Assembly: GCA_037013685.1 (NCBI GenBank)
Contig: CM072894.1
Location: 14,891,449-14,955,448 of the forward strand
From: Acridotheres tristis
Taxonomy: Eukaryota; Chordata; Aves; Passeriformes; Sturnidae
Length of the DNA stretch: 64,000 bases
Direction: 5' to 3'
Position numbers and translations under genes: made by a program. The notes beneath the pieces were generated by a model. That model was not told the DNA's origin and ran no database searches. It saw only the letters and a program-made list of their open reading frames with translations. Shown in pieces: positions 27,301 to 39,300 of this stretch. Each line of letters starts with the position of its first letter. Position 1 is the first letter of the stretch.

Positions 27301-30300
27301 TTTACCCATGTAGTGGTGTTTGTGGTTTATGTAAATTTATAAGTCTTGGTTTAAGTTTTGTACATTAGCCAGGAGCATCTGATTCACCTGAGCTAAAATT
27401 ATTAAATCTGGAGTAATACTAGGTTTGAATGAACTTAGTCTGGGACAACTGGTATAGCTTGACTATCTCATTTCAGAATTTTATGTTTTCATAGGAATCA
27501 AAAAGCTCACAATTTTATTTTCAGATTTAATGTTGTCTTCATTTCTACAAAACAAGTATCTTAGAAAAAGAATTAAATGTTTATTTGTCATCAATGTGTA
27601 TTGAATGTTAACATGTATGGTTAATTTGTGAAATAAATATGAAATTATTTAAGTCCATTGCTTCTTGTACTTTATTCCTTTTACAAACATATCTAAAATA
27701 TGAAAAAAGTATCTATATAGTTCTTCTCTCATAAATATCCAGGAACACCCAAAAGTGCGTTAATTTTTGCAACACTCTTGTGTAAAAAGCATTCTCCCGT
27801 GTTAACATGGGTTTCACTCTGCAATTTTTTATTTTTTTAAATTTTATTGGCCCAATTCTGCCACCTATTCTCAAAATGCACAATTTATTACTGTTTTAAC
27901 AAGGTTGGTAAGTAATGGTGAAGGACTGCTGTAATCTTTTTTTTAACTTTAGCATTTCTTCTCTGCAGTTAATCATTGCATGCACTGTGCTATGTCATTT
28001 ATATTACAGCATTTGTGGCAAGACTAATAATTACTAAAACCACTGAGAAAGAATTGGGTGACAGAGTCTGTTCTTTTTGGTATTTGTTGTTGGAGTGAAG
28101 CAAAAATTCTTATCTCTCAGTAAGTTTTGAAATTGAAGACACTGTAATTGAGAAGCTTATCAAGGTTCACCATTACAGTGCCCAGAGACATTAATCCACT
28201 CACACTTTTATTCTTTTTTAAACTCTTTTATCTTTCCAGCATCAAATAATTTGGGTCTTGACTGAGCAAACGACTCAGTGAGGACAACAGTATTTGATTT
28301 CCAAAAGTTTTCTTTGCGTCATGCTTTTCATGAATTATTCCATTCCTGGAAATTCCATATTTCACAGAAATGTTCTTGACCTCTGCTTCCTCTCATTTTT
28401 AAACTACTATTGGAACTAAAGTTGTCCAATGCATATATCTATAATTTCAAAGAAGTGAGAAAAGAAAAAAATCTTAAAAGTCTGTTCTGTTTTTCTCTGA
28501 TGTTGTGGAAGTTTTAATATGCCATATCTTGAACACGGAGGAGTTCAAAAGCAGAGATTTAAATCAATTATATTAAATCAAGGGTTTAAATTTGTGATGC
28601 TTGTAATAATGATGCTGTAAACTTAAGGGTCTAATGACAAAACCAGGACAAAGCTGGTAAGGTAGAGGTAATCTTTTGGTGTGCTAGACAAAAGATAGAG
28701 TTTAAAGAGATGAACTATGCATCAGAAGAAAGGCTAGTGTGCTGAAAAGATTGTGGGTTTGTTGGTTGGTTTTAGGGGAGATTCAATACTAATTGTGGCA
28801 TTCTGCTTTTTTTGTTAGTGTTTTGAATTACATCAGGCTCTTAGCGCTATTCTGCTGTACTTGTTTGCATAGGTATATGCAAATATGTATGACACATACC
28901 ACCTTAATTATATCTGTGAAATGCATCAATGTTGCCTGATACTTTCACAGTGCACCCTGGAGAGATATGCCTAACCCATACTGTGATGTCAGGTTTAAAG
29001 ACACGCCCATCCTGATCAAAATAGGAAATTCTTAACCAACCTGACAACACAGCATGTCTTACTCATTTTGGCAGGTGTGACAGCAAGGGGACAACAGAAA
29101 CCTCCTGTTAATTGCTGGCTGCTGTATAGTATTGAGAAAGCCTCCAGCTATAGAAAAATAGTCGCCCTAACACAGTGTATTGCTATCTACAAGTGTTCTC
29201 ATAAATATTCTAGTAAAACTAAACAATTTTTTTCCATACAGACATCACTAGGTCTCTTATTGCCTCTTCTGAGGAAGGAAGAAATGAAGGCTACAGCAGC
29301 GGCCTTCAGTTGCCTGATAGAGAGAAAACACTTGAATTTGAGCCTGGAAAACCAGTTTATTTCAGCAAAGCAAAGATGAAAATTGAGGAAGAGGGCAAAG
29401 CCCCTGTTTTCCTGAAACAGGTCTCGAATGTTGAAGTCTGGCAGGGAGATGTAGCTAGGCTCTCTGTTACGGTTACTGGCAGCCCCACACCCAAAATCCT
29501 GTGGTTTTTCGACAGTACGAAGCTAAGCCCATGCATGGACTGTAAGTTAGTGTTTGCTGGCAGTGACCACAGCCTCATCCTCCCGTGTGCAGGTGTGCAG
29601 CATGAGGGTGAGTACACGTGCGTGGCCAGCAGCGCGCACGGTGAGACCAGCTGCAGCGCCCGGCTCCGTGTGCGCCGCAGGGAGCCAGGATTCCCTCGCT
29701 TTGCCAGGGAGCCGGACAGCGTGCGGTGTGCTCCGGGCTCCACGGCAGTCTTTGAGTACTCAGTGGTGGGGAAGCCGTGCCCCGACGTGCTGTGGTCCAA
29801 GGGGGGCGAGCAGCTCTTCTCTGATGCGCGTCGCTCCATCGCTCACCATCCCGACGGCTCGGGCTCTCTGACACTGTGGCACTGCGTGGAGGAGGACACT
29901 GGGCTCTACACGTGCAGGGCTGTGAGTGCCCTGGGTGAAGCTGCGTGCTCTGCTGAGCTCCTTGTGCTGCCCGAGGAGCGTGCTGTGTGCAGGCAGAGCC
30001 CAGCCTTGCAGCACTCTGCAGTGGCAGAGGACCAAAGCCCCCTTTTCTACGAGGAGGCTGGTGAGTTTCCTGCAGTGGAAGAAGCACTCAGTCTTGAGCC
30101 CATGAAGGAGCCTTCAACCCTCCTTCAGCTCCAGATGAGGCAGGCAGTGTACATGCTGCCCAGGGAGGACGTCTTGCCTGGCCTGCCACCAACCTGTCTG
30201 GCAGCACAGAGTGTTGAAGAGATGCTCACCCAGGTGGCCACAATACATGAGAGCAGTGGGATTCTGGCAGAGCCTCTGGAAACCCTTCCTGCTGGCCCCC

Positions 30301-33300
30301 AGGGTGTGATGCCTGCAACAGTGATGGAGACACAGCTGCCTGGCTGTCTTGGCACTGTAGTTGCACAGATACTCATGCCTAAAGAGAAAAGCATCCCCAA
30401 GGCAGCAGAGCTACTTGCTGCTCTGAAGACAGAGGCTTCCCAAACCCTTCTACAGGTGTCAGGTACCACTGAGAGCCATGCCATGGATGGTGACCAAATC
30501 CAGATCTTTGAGGGCTTTCAGGTAGCACGAGGTGAGCTGAAGGCTGAACCCAGATTTCTCTCTGAGTTGGCCTTCACTGGGGACCAAGCTGTCGCCCTGG
30601 AGAGCATTTCTCTCCTGGAAACAACAAAGGAAGATTTTGCTACAAGAATACATGAGGGAGAGGCTGTGAGAGTTCCTTTGCTGCTGGAAGGAAACCAGTC
30701 CATGGAGAAAGAACATGCTGATCAGTGGCAGAGGGCAGAGAGGCAATCCCATGAAATCATGTATTCTCAGGAGCTCCAGCCAAGCCAAGTCCTCAATGGA
30801 GACAGTGAGTTCACTGCTCTGGTTCCCAAGAGCTGCAGCTTAGATACAAAGTCTCAAATCAGAAATGCACCGAAAGCCGCAGTGGTAAGTGAGAAAAACC
30901 TCTTGTTTTCAGAATGGCTGGCTGAGAAGGAAGATGTTAAAGTACAGGCAATAAACATCACCAAGGAGAATACACATACCTTGTGCATGTATATTGTGAC
31001 CACAGGAGAATGCAGTCCCATAGAAATCCAAGTCTCCTTGGAACAAGTCAACATTCAGACAGCTGACCAGACCACAGTCTTGAAGGAAGTTTTCTATTCC
31101 TTTCTTTGTGAAGATAAATATCCCCTGACTGGTGAAAAATCCAAAGCATTGCCATTCTCTGCTAGTCCACTTCTCTCAGGAAAATCCTGTGATGAAATGT
31201 TGAAGATGGAGCCCCAGCAGGCTGAGAGGACTATGGAGGCAGAAAAAGCACTGGAACACCCTTTGTCCGCACAAGTAATCAACACTGTGACCGAGAATGG
31301 TCAAACCAAGGACGTGGGTGCAGCTGTAGCCAGTGCTGATGTAGTGTCTGCAGACGTTCTTACTGAGACATCCACGGAAATACTGAAAAGAAAAGAGAAA
31401 AGGGAAGAAAAGTGTGAGGAAGAGGGCAGAGAGGGTCTGGAAACTAGAGCTGGAAAGCAAGAGGATGAGGTAGGCAAAGAAAGTTATCCCATCATACACA
31501 GCAAACTGGTTGACACTGTTGTGGAGGAAGAGGAGAGTGTCAGGCTGGTGTCTGTCATAACGAATGTCAGAGAGGTGAACTGGTACTTTGAGGGTAAACT
31601 GGTCTCTTCAGGCAACAAATTCAAGTGTTTACAAGATCAGGACACGTACACACTAGTAATAAGCAAAGTGTGCTGGGAGATTCACCAAGGAGAGTACACC
31701 TGTGAGGCACTGAATCAAGCTGGAAAAAGAGCAACAGCAGCAAAACTCACAGTTGTTAAACGAGGTTGGATTATGGGGATAAAATAATCTTTTTAATGCA
31801 CCACTCTACTAATGAACCTCCCCTACTATGTGTATCTTTAGGCAGAGATACAATATTAATACCATCATGCCACTAATCAGAAGCCCCCTTTCTTTCTGGA
31901 TTGGTGGTCTCTTTTTAGCACATTGCAAGGCCTCTCACTTCCATTACCCCAATCTTTGGTCAGAAACTTTGTTGTGTTATTGCACTAGCATGGTCAGGAC
32001 AAAGCTGTACCTCAATACCAGCCATTTCTCCTATTCTTGCCTGAGAAGTGGACCTGCTCTTCTCATTTTTCTCACTGCTGCACCCTCTCTCACTCCTTAG
32101 AGTCATTGCACAAATTCACCACCATTTCTCCTTCACACCATAATTTCTCACAACTCCAGGATAGGTTACTATATATTTATATCCTATTGCTATTGTGCAT
32201 TGCTATTTCACTTTGTTTTTCCAGTATCACCACTGTTTCCCGATGTCAATATGCACTGCAAGACTGTCTGTCCACTGAGTCTAGTACTGCTTTCATTTCT
32301 TACGGATATTTTTTCTTTTACAGTCACTTTATGTGAATTGCAAGTGTGTCACCTTTTTGGGGTTTTTTTTTCAGTGAGTCAAACACTTAATTTCAGAATG
32401 TCAGCAGGCAGGGTTTTGAGTTACTCTCTGCTTCTAATTTCAGTTGCACCGATCCTGAGGAGAAGGCTTGAACCCTTGGAAGTGGCTGTAAATCACGTGG
32501 CCAAGTTTACCTGTGAGGTAGAGATGGCTCCCAATGTCAAGTTCCAGTGGTACAAAGCCGGACGAGAGATATATGATGGGGACAAATACTCCATTCGCAC
32601 CTCCAACTACCTCTCCACACTGGAGATCCCGAGGCCTCAAGTTGTTGACTGTGGGGAATATAGCTGTAAGGCTTCCAACCAGCATGGCAGTGTAAGCTCT
32701 ACAGCTGTTTTAACAGTAACTGGTAAGTACAGGCTTTCAAACACTTCTCCTTTTCCATAAAATATCTTGGTAAATTGTAATGCTTTCACAGCTACACTTG
32801 TACATGTTTATGGCAGGGCTCTTGGTTGCCATTACAATGCATAATCCAATACTAATTTTGGCAGGCACAAGCATAGAAAAGGAATAACTTTTGAGAATGC
32901 TGCTTTTAGGTGCTTTCTGTATGAAGAGAAGGGAATCAGTGTGAAAAAGTTTCAGAGGGAAAGAAAGAACGGGGAAAGAGAGAAGGAAGAAACAGCATGG
33001 GAGTTCTTTGTGAATACATTCTTGAAGGTTTATTTAACTTCCAAATCACAAGAAACAATTTAAATCTGATTTCTTGGTGTAATAGTCATTATGTGATTAT
33101 CCTAGCACCCTAAATTTATCCTGCAACTATACGTGCGACGCAGGTTATGCTGATCTGCATACCTGAACATCTTTGTGCCATGGCCAAAGGGGAACTCTGT
33201 GACTGGGAAAATAGATCTTCTTAAAAAAAAAGAGGGTTTAAGAGATTCCAATTTGCAAACTTTTTGTCTATTGAGAGCTATATACCGCGTTTTTTTCTTA

Positions 33301-36300
33301 AAAGGAAAAAACAAAATAACCCACCATCTTTTGGGTGTTTCTTGTATGATGACTTTTTTTACTCTGACTTTTCTCTTTCTGGGAGGAGTCCTTATGTGGT
33401 CTTTGCTAAGTGCTAGGTGCTAGAGACTAGAAAAAGGTGCATGAACAGTGAAATGCATGCAAAGTTGCCCATCTTGACAGAACGGTGCGCAAACGCCTCA
33501 GTCTTGGGGGAGGAATTTCTGGCTTTTTGTTTATTTTCCTTTAGTTTGTACATTGCTCCAGAGATTCAAAATGCCTTCAAGCTCTGGAGCAATACATAGA
33601 CTGAAGAAGTACAAAACCAAAAACCTAAGTTTATCATCTTTAACACCTCTTATCTCCTTCACTGCTATTTTCTTTTGCTTAAGAGTGTCCAGTGACAAAC
33701 TGGCCTCTCTTGCTCTCTGTCCCTGGCAAACGTGGCTCTGTTCCTCACCTCTTGATAACGTTGAACCCCTTTGTTTTGCAGAGGCATTTCCACCAACGTT
33801 TCTTACCAGACCTGAACCTATCACTACTTTTGTTGGCAAAAGTGCCAAGTTCCTGTGTACTGTCTCGGGCACTCCTGTCATCGACATCACCTGGCAGAAA
33901 GATGGAACAACTATTTCACCTTCAGACCACCATAAGATCTCCAAAGTGGAAAATAAACACGTTTTAGAGATTTCCCTTCTTACCGCTAGTGACAGGGGGG
34001 TTTACACTTGCAAAGCTTCCAACAAGTTTGGGGCTGATATTTGCCAGACTGAAATGGTCATTATAGACAAGCCCCACTTCATTAAAGATTTGCAGTCAGT
34101 ACAGTCAGCAGTTAATAAAAAAATACGCCTTGAATGCCAGGTAGATGAAGACAGGAAAGTAACTGTAGGATGGACAAAGGATGGAAACAAAATCCCTCCA
34201 GGCAAAGATTATAAGATTTACTTTGAAGACAAAATAGCCTCGCTTGAGATTCCTCTGGCTAAGCTCAAGGACTCAGGCCACTATGTGTGTACTGCTTCAA
34301 ATGAGGCAGGAAGCAGCTCCTCTTCTGCCAGCGTCACAATCAGAGGTAAGATAGCTCTATGTCCCCTTTACCTTTTGTCTTCTTGGGTTCCCCATTTCTT
34401 CTTTCACAGGTAAATGACTTCTTTGGGCTGAAATTACACTGTGAATTCTTCTCAGACCTGCCACCTGGCCCATTCCCCATAAAGTCTTTTCCCCTGCTGC
34501 CTTACAGTGCACCGTGTGTTACTTCAATATTTCTTTCACCAGAGAAAATCAAGAATTGCTCCTGCCTGCAGAGAAGAGATGGATGAAGAGGGAAACAAAA
34601 CCACAGAAGCTACAGCTCAGCAAAGATTATGCTGACCTCTTGTGGAGTTGTATTTTGTTCTTGCTCTGGGAAGCAATCTTTCAAAGCTTTGTATTTCAGC
34701 TTTCTTTCCTTTCTCCTTTCCGCCCCCTTTCCTCTTACCTTTTTTACCATCTCCTCCTTTCTCTTCCCTTTTCTTCCCATTTTCAGAACCACCATCCTTT
34801 GTGAAGAAAGTCGATCCATCTTATTTACTGACTCCAGGTGACTCTGCACGCCTTCAATGCAAAATCAAAGGGTCTCCTGAAATCCAGGTTACTTGGTTCA
34901 AGAACAATAAGGAAATTCATGAAAGTAACACGCACAGGATGTCCTTTGTCAATTCTGTGGCTGTGTTAGATATTTTGGAAACGAAAGTTGATGACACTGG
35001 GACCTACTCATGTGAAGCTGTCAACGAGGTTGGAAGTGACAGTTGTACCAGTGAAGTGGTTGTCAAAGGTCTGTCCTTCTTGCTGCTGCCAGTCACATTC
35101 TTGAGAAAAACTTTTCTTCTTCTTTTTTTTTTTTTTTTTTATTTTCTGGCGTGCTTGACTAATTCTTTCTTACTGCTTTTATAGAGCCTCCATCTTTCAT
35201 CCGAACACTTGAACCTGCAGAGCTAGTGAAGGGAACAAACCCCATTCTTCAGTGTGAGGTTGCTGGCACTGGACCCTTTGAGATTAGCTGGTATAAAGAC
35301 AAGAAACAGATTCGCAGTAGTAAAAAATACAGGTTGACCTCTCAGAAGGCTGTTATTTCTTTGGAGGTGTCCTCATTTAATAGTGCAGATGTCGGCGAAT
35401 ACGAGTGTGTGATAGCTAATGAAGTCGGGAAGTGCATGTGCAGTGCCACATACATCTTGAAAGGTCAGTGGGAGAGAGAAAACTCCTCTTACTGAAGGGA
35501 TTGCCAAAAACCTCTTATTTCATAAAATGTCTTTTCTTTGGATTTGTGGGAGGCTGGGGAGACTGGGGAGAAAGAGTATCTTCTTCTCTTAAAATTCTGT
35601 GTTTGTCTTGAGTCTTATCTGGCATCAAACTATGACTTTGAAGAACATTGAAATTAATGGGTCATTAGCTCCCAGCTGGAGAAAGTAGTTCTCCAACTTG
35701 CCTTCTTTTTTGCTGAGGTGTGACATGTACTGCACACACTGTCTTACAAAACTGTCTTTAAGTAGCAGATTTTATGTGATGGTATAATAGTAGATGAGTA
35801 TTTTTTTCTTGTCTCTCTTCTTTGAACTAGAACCACCATCTTTTGTTAAGAAAATTGAAAATGTGACAGCTCTGGCTGGAGATAGCGTTACATTACAGGC
35901 CGTGGTGAAAGGGTCAGAGCCTATTTCTGTGATATGGATGAAAGGCAAAGACATTATTAAAGACGATAACAATGTGAGAGTGACATTTGATCACGGTCTA
36001 GCAACACTGCAAATTACCGGAGTCCAGCTGAGCTCTGGTGGCAAATACACCTGTGTGGCTGAGAATGATGCAGGAAGTCAGTCCTGCTTTGGTGAACTAG
36101 CAGTGAAAGGTCAGTGGAGAAGTGCTGTGATCCCTGCAGTCTCATACCTGAGAGGAGAAGAAATTTCTCTTTGTCCTTAACACCAGTTGTTTAATTCTGT
36201 TGTAGAACCTGCCAAAATAATTGAAAAAGCCGAAATGATCCAGGTTACAGCTGGGGAACCAGCTATTTTGGAGTACACTGTCACAGGCACTCCAGAGCTG

Positions 36301-39300
36301 AAAACCAAATGGTTCAAGGATGGAAAGCCACTACCTGCCAGCAAAAAATATAGGATCAGCTTCAAAAATAACATTGCCCAGCTCAAGTTTTATGCCACTG
36401 AAATGCAGGACAGTGGTGAATACACCTTTGAGATATCCAATGATGTGGGCATCAGCTCTTGTACTACCAGCTTCACTGTGCTAGGTTGGTACTGCCTCTT
36501 TGCAAAGAGCCCTGTTGCTGTGCTCTGTGCCCAACAGAGCCAGAAGCAGAAGAGCACTCCTGTTTTGCTCATGTGTTCCTTTCTGTCACTTTTTTCACTC
36601 TCAACAGATCGCACTCTCCCTCCCTTCTTTACTAAACCACTGAAGAATATTGACAGCGTCATTAGTGCCTCGTGCCACCTAGACTGCAAAATTTCAGGCT
36701 CTCTTCCAATGACTGTCTCGTGGTTTAAGCAGGATACTGAAATCACTCCAAGTGCCAAGTACACAGTACACTTTGCAGAAGGCTCAGCATCTTTGGAAAT
36801 AAAACACCTAGCTGCAAGTGACGCTGGGGTCTACATTTGCAGAGCCACAAACTCTGCTGGTAGCAAAGAGACCAGTAGCACTTTGTTTATAAAAGGTTTG
36901 GCAATTTGCTTCACTTTTCTTGGAATTTTGCTTACCTTGTGATAAGCTCTCTCTTACTCTTAACAATTTTTTCCTTTCAATGCAATCCAGAGCCACCCAG
37001 CTTCACTGTAGAACCAGAGTCTCAAGATGTATTGCCTGCATCAACTGTACATTTCAAAGGAATGTTTAAAGGCACAACACCACTGACAGTGAAATGGTTT
37101 AAAGGTGATACTGAACTGGTGACAGGAGGAGCCTGCTACATAATGACAGAAGCATTAGCAAGTTACTTGGAGCTTTATGCAGTCAAACCAACTGACTCTG
37201 GAAAATACACTTGCAAAGTCTCCAATGTAGCTGGTTCAGTAGCATGCAGTGCAAACTTATTTGTGAAAGGTTTGCGTTCTTACTCTTATTTAAAATTCTA
37301 GCTGCTGGATTAACACAGCAGCACTCTTTCCCATGTTCTTTGTCCTGAACACTCTTCTTAAATCCACAGAACCTGCTGCCTTCAAGGAGAAGCTAGAGCC
37401 AACTCATCTGGTAAAGAAAGGTGGATATGCTAAGCTGACCTGTGAAGTCACTGGTACTCCTGAGATTAAAATCACATGGTTCAAGGATGATAGAGAGCTA
37501 AAGGAGAGTGACAAATACAGGATATCTTTTACAAAATCTTTGGCAATACTCCATGTTTCAGAGGTTGATACTGAAGACAGTGGGGAATACATTTGCGAAG
37601 CCAAAAATGACGCTGGAAAAGATATCTGCAGTAGTGTTGTTACAGTCAAAGGTGTGTGTGATATCCAGTGACACAGTTTGTATCTTTAAGCTTAGTATGG
37701 TGGTACCAGCTTCAAAAGTATGATTAATGCAAATTGCACTTTCTTTTTCGCACTGTAGAGTCACCTTATTTTAGCAAGGAGTTTCAATCCATGGAAGTCT
37801 TGAAGGATTCTGATGTGGTTTTGGAGTGTGAGGTGCTTGGCACGCCTCCTTTTGAAGTGTTTTGGGTGAAAGATGATAAACCCGTGCGGAGCAGTAAGAA
37901 GCATAGAATAAGCATTGAGAAATCCTTGATTAGCCTCCACGTTTTCAGGTTTGATGCTTCTGATGTTGGCGAGTATCAGTGTAGAGTAACAAACGATGTT
38001 GGGAGCTGCCTCTGCCGTTCAGAGGTCACACTGAAAGGTTAGTGCAAGGTGCAGAACACCACTACCATGCACTTATCCCAGTGTGGTTTCCATGCCACAC
38101 TGTTACACCCAAGACTTGTACTTACATAATCACTTTCTTCCTGCCAGAGCCTCCTCAGTTTTTGAAGAAGATAGAAAACATTAGCTCCCTTCGAGGGGGA
38201 ACAGTTGTGTTTCAGGCTGCTATTAAAGGTTCCTTGCCCATCACTGTGTCCTGGTTGAAAGACAATGATGAAGTGATTGAAGACAACAATATCAAAATGA
38301 CCTTTGTGAACAATGTTGCCACTCTTATGGTGAGATCTATTGAGCTGAAACATGATGGAAAATATTTCTGTCAGGCTAAAAACGAGGCAGGAATTCAGAG
38401 GTGTTCTGCTCTGCTGACTGTCAAAGGTTGGTCTTATCCTGATGGCTTGCAATGATCTGAGGTGGTTCCCTTGTGATTTTTACAGATGCACCTAACACTC
38501 TATCTCCTTGTTTACAACAGAACCTGCTACAGTTGTGGATAAGGCTGTGTCAATAGATGTGACTGAGGGAGACCCAGCAACCTTGCAGTGTAAATTTTCA
38601 GGAACGAAACCTATTACAGCTAAATGGTTCAAAGATGGCAAGGAACTGACACTGGGCCCAAAATATAAGATCAGTGTTACAGATACCGTCTCAGTCTTAA
38701 AGGTGCTTTATGCAGACAAGAAAGATAGTGGAGAATACATCTTTGAGGTTCAAAATGACGTTGGGAGCAGTAGCTGTTCTGCCAGCATTAATGTCCTAGG
38801 TGTGTATGGACTCTCTCTTATTATTGCTTTTGGATACAAAATCCTTTCTCCTGAGCTGACATCTGTTACAATCATGGTTGGATTTCATATTTTGTCTTTT
38901 TGCTCTGTCTTGGATAGATCTCATTATACCACCTAAATTCACCAAAAAACTCAAGAAAATGGACAGCATTAAGGGGTCTTTTGTCCACCTGGAGTGCATA
39001 GTGTCTGGTTCGCATCCTATAAGTATCCAGTGGTACAAGGATGGCCAAGAAATAACAGCAAGTGAAAAGCACAAATATTCTTTCCATGATAATACTGCAT
39101 TTCTGGAAATAAATAATCTGGAAGGCACAGACAGTGGCTCTTACACTTGTGAAGCAACAAATAAAGCAGGAAGCAACCAATGCAGCGGGTTCCTAACAGT
39201 CAAAGGTTTGAGTCCCTACTTTGTCTTCTGTTAGGTCTCTCATTCATTATTTTAGATTTCTCTGTCTCAGAGTAATCCCCTTTTTTCCTTTTTGCATGTT

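Larger units (their letters stand above)
25189..29241 (+). other. Novex-3 3' UTR, then intron to the N2B exon
   Basis: 4.05 kb with no supported coding sequence. For novex-3 transcripts the first part is 3' UTR; for full-length titin all of it (with E26) is removed from E25 to E27. Candidate AATAAA signals occur at 26413 and 27632. The short open frames inside are AT-rich chance frames. The acceptor for E27 is TTTTTTTCCATACAG. Confidence 0.8.

Noticed and set aside
32200..32443. Open frame extending E28 upstream
   Set aside because: It crosses intron sequence. The Ig begins right after the acceptor at 32443 and the upstream residues are hydrophobic low-complexity sequence.
33531..33944. Minus-strand open frame whose start resembles the plus-strand translation nearby
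   Set aside because: The resemblance is produced by the hairpin palindrome at 33518-33628, not by a gene.
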